Below are positions 57,521-64,000 of a stretch of DNA of 64,000 nucleotides, piece by piece. A program made the translations under genes and the position numbers. This stretch comes from Alcanivorax limicola (GTDB lineage: Bacteria; Pseudomonadota; Gammaproteobacteria; Pseudomonadales; Alcanivoracaceae): assembly GCF_019931215.1 (NCBI RefSeq), contig NZ_JAIOUB010000001.1:899955-963954 (forward strand). The letters are read 5' to 3'. The notes beneath the pieces were generated by a model. It saw only the letters and a list, made by a program, of their open reading frames with translations, made no database searches and was not told where the DNA came from. Positions within the stretch are counted from its first letter, which is position 1, and each line of letters opens with the position of its first letter.

Positions 57521-59686
57521 TCAACCATTGCAAGGCAGCAATGGCTCGACATCAAACTGTTCCTGCATGGCGGCGCTGAGCGCCTGCGAGATGTGCTGCC
57601 CGGCGAGGACCAGCTCGTCCTGCCAGTTGACGCGGATCAACTCCTCCAGCGTCTCCACAGCCCAGTCGAACGACATGCCGGCCTGCTGCGCCACGTCTTC
57701 CGCGAACGCCTCGACATCCCAGGCGCCCCAATGGCCGAAGTCCAGTGACAGGTCCAGCCGCACGGCCGGTCTCGCCCCGGCAGTGCAGTCGGCGCCGTCG
57801 GCGGTCAGGCGGCTGCGCATTCTCACGGTGGTGGCTTGCGACGACAGTGGCGACATGCCGGATTCGCAGTAGGCCTGGCCGCCGCTGGTGCGGCAGAGTT
57901 CCCACACCACCATGGCGGTGAGGCCCTGGTGCAGGTCGCCCAGGGTATCCATGCCGGTCACCATGCCCTGAGTCATGAACGGCATGCTCGAGCGCGTCAT
58001 CTGCATGCGCTCAAGCCCGTGCAGGGAGACGATATTGAGCTTTGCCGTATGAGAGGGTTGCGGCCAGGCACAGGATTCGTAGCACATGTCCACGTCGTCC
58101 TCACAGGGGTGCGCGCAGGACACGCCCGGCGTCAGCAGGTTTTGTGTCTCGCAGTCCAGCACCAGGGCATCACAGTAACCTTTGGCCAGCGAACACCCGT
58201 CTTCACATTCCTGGCGCGTCTCGTTGCTGGATTCGCTGTACATCGCATAGAACTGGTCGCAGGGGTCGATATGCGCCATCTGCGACGAGCCCGGTGCGCA
58301 CACGGGGGGCGGGAAGCTCTCGAAATACAGGCCGGTATCCGGGTCTGCCAACTGGCCGAACGCCTCCGCCATGGCCGCCGTCACCGCCGCTTCGATCTCG
58401 TCCACCCGGTAGCCGGACCAGGCGGTCTGCGGCATGGGCCAGAGTCCATCAGGGGCGGGCGGCGTGGAGGTCAGTTCCGCCACATGCAGCGTCAGCCCGG
58501 AGACCTTGCTGTCCGTCGTCCGGGCCTCAACGCCGATGATGACGTAGGGCCAGTGGCCGTTGAGCTGCTTGAACGGGTCCGGGTTGAAGGTGCCGTCTTT
58601 CTTGCCGTCGTGCTTGACGTGGCTTTTGGCGGTGTCCAGCAGAAACTCCGGGGCCAGCACATCCACTTCCGTGGCCAGCTCACCCCAGGCCAGCCCCAGA
58701 CCGACCACATCGTTACTGCTCACTTTCATCTGCACACCCGCCGCAACCCGGTGCGTGCTTTCGGCATCCAGTGACACCTGTCGTGTTACGGAACCACAAT
58801 CCTGCGGCGATTCCACGATACGGGTATTGGCCAGATCACGCAGATCGACAAAGCGTGCGCGCAGGCAACGCAATTTGTCGTTGCCGACGCGGGCGGACAG
58901 GCCGTCCAGCACCCAGTAGCCGGTGTCATCGCCAGCGTTCTCCCCGGCACTGTAGCCCGGCGCCAGCACACGCTGCTGATAGCCTGCGTTCTTGACCTGG
59001 ATGGTCCTGGGATGGCGCCACATCAACGGCTCGTCCAGTACCGCGCGATCCGAGGCGACGCTGGTGGTGGTCGGACTCGTTGTGGCCAGAGTCGTTGTGG
59101 ACAGGCTCTGGACGGCATGCTTCGAAAACAGTGCCGGTGCCGGCTCGTGCCAGGCCAGGCCATTGCGTAGCGCAAACAGCAAGCCAACCTGCTCCCCCCA
59201 GACCAGCGCGCTGGTGTCGACAAACGTCACGCCCGGTGACAGCGGCAGCGCGTCGGTCTCGGACCAGACGACGTCCGGGAAGGTCTCGCTGGCCTCCAGA
59301 TCACGCAACAATTGCTGCCCGTCCACCAGCATCCTCAAGCGTTGCGCGCGCAAGGCATCGACCACCACCGGCACGCTCACTTTCAGGTCGTGGCACACGC
59401 GGGTGTGTTCGTCCTCATCGAAGCCGGCGGGGCAATGAATGCGCTGGGAGCGCACCGTGGCAGGAATCAGGGCACGCCCCAGCCGGTCCACGATGTCATC
59501 TTCCACCTGGGCCAGCAATGCGGCGTCATCCTCGCTCAGACCGACCGTCAGGACCATACCGGCCTGCGTCGGGTGTTCTTCTGTCGCGTCGCCGGTGCTG
59601 TTGCCGGAACTGCCACCGCACGCGGACAGCAGCATCGCCAGACTCGCCGCCAGCAGCGTCATGCCTTTTTGATTTTTCATTTTCAT
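57521..59686 (-). CDS. Large lipoprotein, paralogue A
   Basis: 721 residues from the ATG at 59686 with a G-rich ribosome binding site. A lipobox (MLLSAC) is followed by GGSSGNSTGD. Shared with the next gene are TVGLSEDDAALL near the N-terminus, YQQRVLAPGYSAG, GLSARVGNDKLRCLRARF, WPYVIIGVEARTTDSKVSGL and a C-terminal FGHWGAWDVEAF block. A Cys-rich segment (about residues 480-560) is unique in detail. No known domain. The two proteins are about 30-40% alike by eye. Probably surface or periplasmic. Confidence 0.75.
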   Translation of the reverse strand: MKMKNQKGMTLLAASLAMLLSACGGSSGNSTGDATEEHPTQAGMVLTVGLSEDDAALLAQVEDDIVDRLGRALIPATVRSQRIHCPAGFDEDEHTRVCHDLKVSVPVVVDALRAQRLRMLVDGQQLLRDLEASETFPDVVWSETDALPLSPGVTFVDTSALVWGEQVGLLFALRNGLAWHEPAPALFSKHAVQSLSTTTLATTSPTTTSVASDRAVLDEPLMWRHPRTIQVKNAGYQQRVLAPGYSAGENAGDDTGYWVLDGLSARVGNDKLRCLRARFVDLRDLANTRIVESPQDCGSVTRQVSLDAESTHRVAAGVQMKVSSNDVVGLGLAWGELATEVDVLAPEFLLDTAKSHVKHDGKKDGTFNPDPFKQLNGHWPYVIIGVEARTTDSKVSGLTLHVAELTSTPPAPDGLWPMPQTAWSGYRVDEIEAAVTAAMAEAFGQLADPDTGLYFESFPPPVCAPGSSQMAHIDPCDQFYAMYSESSNETRQECEDGCSLAKGYCDALVLDCETQNLLTPGVSCAHPCEDDVDMCYESCAWPQPSHTAKLNIVSLHGLERMQMTRSSMPFMTQGMVTGMDTLGDLHQGLTAMVVWELCRTSGGQAYCESGMSPLSSQATTVRMRSRLTADGADCTAGARPAVRLDLSLDFGHWGAWDVEAFAEDVAQQAGMSFDWAVETLEELIRVNWQDELVLAGQHISQALSAAMQEQFDVEPLLPCNG

Positions 59687-59697
59687 TCCCCCCAAAA

Positions 59698-61698
59698 TCA
59701 TTCGCACGACAGTATCGGTATGTCGGCGAGCATGACGTTCAGCTCACCGGTCAACATATCGGTCATGTCGTCCAGCAGCTTTTCATATTCGTTCTGCAGG
59801 CTCGGCACCTGAAACAGGTCATCCAGGCTCTCACCCAGCCAGGCCAGCGAATCATCCACCACCCCGAGCACGTCGCCGATAAAGCCGTCGATGTCCCAGA
59901 CGCCCAGATCAATCACGTCGATGGCGGACACCGTGAGGAACAAGGCACCAGACTCGCCGGGCACACATTGCGTGCCGTCCACCTTGGCGCGAATCCGGAA
60001 CTTGAGCTTGTCGGTCCTGATGGTGGTGGTATCGGAAACGACGATGCCGGGGTCCTGCTGCAGCCGCCAGTAGGCATCGGACGCCAGACCGTCCTCCACG
60101 ATGGCCCTGGTCTCGATGCTGAGACTCGGACCGCTCGACAGGTAGGGAATCTCGGTGCCGGCAAAGTGCGTGCCTGCCAGGCCCTTGACGTTGCGGATAT
60201 CCACTTCGGCAGAGCCGGTCACGTTGAGGGTCATGCTGTCGTAGCATTTATTGCGTTCTTTCTTGCAGGTCCCCGGATCGAAAATACCCACCGTTCCCAT
60301 ACACAGACCATATTCGGTTTCACAGATTGCGACGTCAGCCCAACCCGCCAGGATATTTTCGGAGTAGGAATCTTTCGCCCCCAGATTCCCGCAGAAGCGA
60401 ATGTGACCGATCGTCGAGGCACAATCCGGATAGAGTTCAAAGTTCATCTCCGTCGCCAGCACGGGATAGACCTGGTTCAGAATGTCGGTAGCCGCCTGCT
60501 CGATCGTCTCAATCGTGTGCCCGTACCAGAAATCGCTCTTGTCCGGTGCGGGCGAGCTCAGGTAGCCCAGATGCAGGGTCAGGCCAGACACCTTGCTGTT
60601 TGTGGTGCGCGCCTCGACCCCGACAATCACGTAGGGCCAGCTTTCATCCAGATAAAATGCATCCGGGGCCCAGGTACCCGAGGAGGTGCCGTTCTGCGCG
60701 ACGTTTTTCTTGCCGTCGACATTCAGCAGAAAGTCGGGAAAGTGGTCCTTGTCATCCCGGATCCACACCGTCGGGTTGCCCCAGGCCAGGCCCAGCGCCT
60801 TGACGTTGTTGTCGCTGACTTTCATGTTCATGCCGACCGCGACCTGGCTGGTATCCAGCTGCACCTCACGTTCGGTCGAGGAGCAATCACCCGAGGTGAC
60901 CACGTCCATGACGTTGCCGAAATGGCCGCTGTCGCCATTGAAGGTGGCCAGGTCGTGGAAGACGCCCCGCAGGCACGTCAGGCCACCTTTCGATACCCGT
61001 GCGCTGAGGCCGGTGAGCACCTTGGTGCCCACACCACTGCCTTCGTGGTAACCGGGTGCCAGCACGCGCTGCTGATAGCCTTCGTTCTTGGTGGTGGTCG
61101 TGATCGGGTTCTTCCAGATCAGTTCGGGCACGCGCTGCAGCTCCGCCCCCTCGTCGCTGCTGCTGGTGGCCATGCGTGGCATCGCCGACATCGCCAGCCA
61201 TTCCTCTTCGGTGATTGCGGACATACCGCGCAGCGCGAACAACATGGCGTATTGCGGGGCCAGGGTGCCTTTCTGGTCTACGAAGGTAATCTCCTGCAGT
61301 GCTTCGTGATCCGCGAGCCGCGCCGCCAACTGCTCTGAGGCCACCACCTCGCGCAATGTCGCCAGCCGGTAGGCCTGGAAGGGTGCCGACATGGCAATGC
61401 GCACCCAGATATCGAAACAGGCCCGGGTGCCGCCCAGCCCGGTACCGCGCGGGCAGTGCGTACGCACGACGCGATGACCGGCATGAATCGAGTGCTCGGC
61501 GAGCAAGCCGACCAGGGCATCCGCCGCCTGTTCGGCCAGCAGGCTGTTGTCCTCGCGCAGCCCCACCTGCAACACCAGGCCCGCCTGCCAGGGCGCCTCG
61601 CCCTCGTCTGTCTCCGCCGTTCCGTTGCTGCCACCGCCCCCACAAGCGCTGAGCAGCAGCCCCACCCACAGCAAGGCGGCGTATCGATGAATGGCCAT
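59698..61698 (-). CDS. Large lipoprotein, paralogue B
   Basis: 666 residues from the ATG at 61698 after GGAAGAGG; the open frame upstream runs across the response-regulator gene and is not used. A lipobox (LLLSAC) is followed by GGGGSNGTAE. Blocks shared with paralogue A: LQVGLREDNSLL, YQQRVLAPGYHEG, GLSARVSKGGLTCLRGVF, WPYVIVGVEARTTNSKVSGL and IDLGVWDIDGFIG. The stop lies 11 bp before the start of paralogue A, so they form an operon. Function unknown; divergent from a two-component system. Confidence 0.75.
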   Translation of the reverse strand: MAIHRYAALLWVGLLLSACGGGGSNGTAETDEGEAPWQAGLVLQVGLREDNSLLAEQAADALVGLLAEHSIHAGHRVVRTHCPRGTGLGGTRACFDIWVRIAMSAPFQAYRLATLREVVASEQLAARLADHEALQEITFVDQKGTLAPQYAMLFALRGMSAITEEEWLAMSAMPRMATSSSDEGAELQRVPELIWKNPITTTTKNEGYQQRVLAPGYHEGSGVGTKVLTGLSARVSKGGLTCLRGVFHDLATFNGDSGHFGNVMDVVTSGDCSSTEREVQLDTSQVAVGMNMKVSDNNVKALGLAWGNPTVWIRDDKDHFPDFLLNVDGKKNVAQNGTSSGTWAPDAFYLDESWPYVIVGVEARTTNSKVSGLTLHLGYLSSPAPDKSDFWYGHTIETIEQAATDILNQVYPVLATEMNFELYPDCASTIGHIRFCGNLGAKDSYSENILAGWADVAICETEYGLCMGTVGIFDPGTCKKERNKCYDSMTLNVTGSAEVDIRNVKGLAGTHFAGTEIPYLSSGPSLSIETRAIVEDGLASDAYWRLQQDPGIVVSDTTTIRTDKLKFRIRAKVDGTQCVPGESGALFLTVSAIDVIDLGVWDIDGFIGDVLGVVDDSLAWLGESLDDLFQVPSLQNEYEKLLDDMTDMLTGELNVMLADIPILSCE

Positions 61699-61846
61699 GC
61701 CTCTTCCCCCCACATATTGAAATATCGGTTTATCGGTTTGCAGGGAGTATCGGCGCGTGCGTGCTGCAGGGGCATACCATGAAGGGGGTATACTGATTCG
61801 CACACTGATCGGGCAGTGTGTGACGACCAACAAGGGCGAGACCTCG
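61699..61846. other. Divergent promoter gap between lipoproteins and two-component genes
   Basis: 148 bp carrying both promoters; no clear operator was recognised. Its position makes the response regulator a candidate controller of the lipoprotein operon. Confidence 0.4.
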
Positions 61847-62497
61847 ATGACTGACGCTGCCATCCCCCGCATTCTCCTGCTGGAGGACGATACGCCGCTG
61901 CGCGAGCGCTTCGCCCGCATTCTTGACGCCTGGCCGGACGGGGAGCTGGTGGCCGCGTGTGCCACCTTGAAGGACGCCCTGACGGTACTGGCACAGCAGC
62001 CGGTGGATCTGCTGATGACCGATCTGAACCTGCCGGACGGCCACGGCATCGAGGCGATCCGTATGCTGCGCCAGCGCCACCCGGATGCGGATGCCATGGT
62101 CATTTCCGTGCTGGCCGACGACGAGACGGTGCTCTCTGCCATCGAGGCCGGTGCGGTGGGTTATCTGCTCAAGGATGCCGATTCCATCGAACTGGTGGAG
62201 GCCATCAAGTCACTGCGCGCAGGCCACTCGCCGATTTCCTCCTCGATTGCCCGTATTCTGGTGCGGCGCATGGGGACGCCGGTGGTCAATCCCGAGGGCC
62301 CACAGCTGACGCCCCGTGAGACAGAAATCCTGCGTGGCATCGCCAAGGGCTTTACCTATGCCGAACTGGCGGAATGGCTCAACATCTCGCGCCAGACGGT
62401 GCCGGTGCATATCAAGAATATCTATCGCAAGCTGGCCGCCAACAACCGTTCCGAAGCGGTCTACGAAGCGTCTCGACGGGGCCTGATACGATTGTGA
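61847..62497 (+). CDS. NarL/LuxR-type response regulator
   Basis: 216 residues. The receiver domain has ILLLEDDTPLRERF (acidic pocket), phospho-Asp in LLMTDLNLPDG and Lys in YLLKDADS. The C-terminal LuxR helix-turn-helix is LTPRETEILRGIAKGFTYAE, LAEWLNISRQTVPVHIKNIYRKL. The start at 61847 follows AAGGGCGAG. Its last base is the first base of the histidine kinase start codon. Confidence 0.92.
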   Translation: MTDAAIPRILLLEDDTPLRERFARILDAWPDGELVAACATLKDALTVLAQQPVDLLMTDLNLPDGHGIEAIRMLRQRHPDADAMVISVLADDETVLSAIEAGAVGYLLKDADSIELVEAIKSLRAGHSPISSSIARILVRRMGTPVVNPEGPQLTPRETEILRGIAKGFTYAELAEWLNISRQTVPVHIKNIYRKLAANNRSEAVYEASRRGLIRL

Positions 62498-64000
62498 TGC
62501 GCAAACTGGGGCTGGGGGTGTTGTGGGGGCTACTGGCCTGGCTGGCCAGCATGCCGCTGTGGCTGGAGCAATCCGAGCCGGATATCCCCGCGATCACCCA
62601 GGCGTTCTATACCGCGCAAGATCAGGCAGCGCAGGATCAGGCGGCACAGAGTCAGGCGGCGCAGTATCAGGACGACAAGACCTGGCAGGCAGTGTCGCTG
62701 CCACGCGCCAGACGGCAAGCCGGGCACTGGGAGCATTACCGCATCACCGTGCCGCTGGACGAGATCAACGGCCGCTACCTGTTTATTCCCACCATCAGCC
62801 AACGCGCCATTGTCACGCTCGCCGGCGAGGAAATCGCCGACACCGAGCACCGCACCACCATGATCGGTCTGGCCTCCGGGATCACAGCCCTGGTGCCCCT
62901 GCCCGCCCGCCTGCTGACGCCTGGCGATAACGTCATCGATATCCAGCTGCAATCCATCGGGCTGGTGCCCGCTTACCTGTCACCGATGTATGTGGGCAGC
63001 GCCGAGCAGCTGACGCCCTATTACCGCAGCCGGGTATTTCTGCTGGAATACCTGCGTCTGATGGTGCCCGCCGGTCAGCTCCTGATGGCGCTCGTCGTCC
63101 TGGTGCTGTGGCTGTACCGCCCGCAGGACGCCCTGTTCGGCTGGCTGTCCCTGCTGCTGGTGACGTCCATGTTCATTTATCTGGGCATGATGCGGGACCT
63201 GCTGCCGCGCCTGCTGGATCTGATGCCTTATCTGCACATGATCGGCTCGGCGGCCAGCGCGATACTGGTGATTATCGTGCTGCTGATTGCCGGCATACCG
63301 CCGCCCCGCTGGCTGAAGCTGACAGCATTGATCGTCCCGCTGGTCTGCATTGCACTCGGGCTGTCAAACCTTGTCCCCGCACCACAGCTGGTCATGTTCG
63401 TTAATGCGCCCCTGAATATTCTCGGCTCGCTGATCAGCCTGGGCATTACGGCGTGGGCCGCAATGGCCCGACGTAGCAGTGAAGCCTGGTTATTGCTGCT
63501 GCCGCTGCTGCTGGCGGTACTGGCCGCCTTGCACGACTATGCCGTGATCAGCGCCCGCCTGGACGGCCCGATTTTCCTGTCGGTGTATTATCGCCCGGCG
63601 CTGATGATCGGTATCGCCATGATTCTGATGCGGCGGCTGGGCGTCAGCCTGAACCGGCTGGATGACGTCAACGCCTGGCTCACCCAGCGCCTCACCGAGC
63701 AAGAGCGCGAACTGGAACGCCTGCACGCAGAAGAGCGCCGGGAAACGGCACGCCGGGCGCTGGGCAATGAACGCCGACGCCTGACCGCCGATCTGCACGA
63801 CGGCCTGTCCGGCCACCTCGCTTCGATCATTGCCCTGTCCGAACGGGAGAAATCCGACCAGGTAGAGCGCGCAGCCCGTGAGGCGCTGGAAGATCTGCGG
63901 CTGGTGATCCACTCACTGGATATCCAGGACCGCGAACTGCCGGTGGCGCTGGCGGGCCTGCGCGAACGCCTGGAACGGCAGCTCAAGCGCATGGGGGTCA
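62497..64000 (+). CDS. Membrane sensor histidine kinase (3' end beyond window)
   Basis: 501 codons are visible and the frame is still open at 64000. An N-terminal signal-anchor precedes an extracytoplasmic domain of the 7TMR-DISM extracellular type (to about residue 185, with GRYLFIPTISQRAIVTLAGE), then about seven membrane helices (190-390), a coiled coil (LTEQERELERLHAEERRETA) and a HisKA_3 block RRRLTADLHDGLSGHLASII with the phospho-acceptor His. The ATPase domain lies outside the window. It overlaps the response regulator by 1 bp. Residues of about 40-57 are a Gln-rich repeat. Confidence 0.88.
   Translation, partial: MRKLGLGVLWGLLAWLASMPLWLEQSEPDIPAITQAFYTAQDQAAQDQAAQSQAAQYQDDKTWQAVSLPRARRQAGHWEHYRITVPLDEINGRYLFIPTISQRAIVTLAGEEIADTEHRTTMIGLASGITALVPLPARLLTPGDNVIDIQLQSIGLVPAYLSPMYVGSAEQLTPYYRSRVFLLEYLRLMVPAGQLLMALVVLVLWLYRPQDALFGWLSLLLVTSMFIYLGMMRDLLPRLLDLMPYLHMIGSAASAILVIIVLLIAGIPPPRWLKLTALIVPLVCIALGLSNLVPAPQLVMFVNAPLNILGSLISLGITAWAAMARRSSEAWLLLLPLLLAVLAALHDYAVISARLDGPIFLSVYYRPALMIGIAMILMRRLGVSLNRLDDVNAWLTQRLTEQERELERLHAEERRETARRALGNERRRLTADLHDGLSGHLASIIALSEREKSDQVERAAREALEDLRLVIHSLDIQDRELPVALAGLRERLERQLKRMGV
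62617..62672 (+). repeat. In-frame Gln-rich repeat in the kinase sensor
   Basis: Four units of about 15 bp (CAGGCGGCGCAGGAT-like) encode AQDQA, AQDQA, AQSQA, AQYQD. The unit length preserves frame, so copy number could vary without breaking the gene. Confidence 0.65.

Noticed and set aside
59698-62142. Lipoprotein B starting at 62142
   Set aside because: The upstream part is antisense to the response regulator; the lipoprotein signal peptide and ribosome binding site are at 61698.

Overview
The window looks like a chromosomal segment of a GC-rich gammaproteobacterium. The block pncC, recA, recX, alaS, lysC, csrA, tRNA-Ser(GCU) is the conserved gammaproteobacterial order, with lysC between alaS and csrA as in pseudomonad-type lineages. 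Together with an NsrR/Hmp pair, a bestrophin, many TetR regulators and hydrocarbon- or aromatic-type oxygenases, this suggests a Pseudomonadales/Oceanospirillales organism, possibly Alcanivoracaceae. The family placement is inference from gene content only.

Layout. 1-4.3 kb: an RND efflux locus (truncated pump, adaptor, TetR regulator, outer-membrane channel, SDR) with two matching palindromic operators. 4.35-6.4 kb: an AraC regulator divergent from a fatty acid desaturase. 6.4-17.1 kb: an accessory block bounded by two copies of a ~75-bp hairpin repeat in direct orientation. It holds IS3 debris, a GST gene, and a run of minus-strand single-gene units separated by attC-like sites. The run is best read as an integron cassette array without a visible integrase (CALIN-like). 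The cassettes encode a J-domain protein, a small membrane protein, a TOPRIM-like protein, a HEPN-like protein broken by an in-frame stop, a DUF2513 protein, a DUF5677-like protein and an exported, degenerate EF-Tu-like protein. 17.1-27.1 kb: a cluster of exported proteins (a caspase-like protease, a CHASE2 membrane protein, a FecR-like protein and several lipoprotein or periplasmic unknowns), interrupted by a qorR/qorB pair.

27.3-36.5 kb is core genome: a small membrane protein, an Fe-dependent alcohol dehydrogenase plus thioesterase, tRNA-Ser with an inverted 3'-half duplicate and a hairpin cluster, then csrA, lysC, alaS, recX, recA and pncC. 36.6-45 kb: a LysR/pirin pair, a Rieske-glutamate-synthase fusion overlapping a bestrophin, a TetR-SDR-unknown trio and an MpaB-like oxygenase. 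45.2-49.1 kb: a sphingomyelinase-like phosphodiesterase translationally coupled to a lipase-chaperone-like foldase, and an alpha/beta hydrolase divergent from its likely TetR regulator. 49.2-55.7 kb: a TetR-controlled catabolic cluster (flavin monooxygenase; PhyH-like oxygenase, extradiol dioxygenase, FAH-type hydrolase, MDR reductase) that looks like a meta-cleavage route for a phenolic compound. 55.7-57.5 kb: hmp and nsrR with two NsrR-like boxes. 57.5-64 kb: two large paralogous lipoproteins beside a LuxR-type response regulator and a membrane histidine kinase cut by the window edge.

The most unusual parts are the cassette array with its secreted EF-Tu-like protein and candidate defence-type genes, the phosphodiesterase-foldase pair, the tRNA-Ser hairpin locus, and the paralogous lipoprotein pair next to a two-component system.
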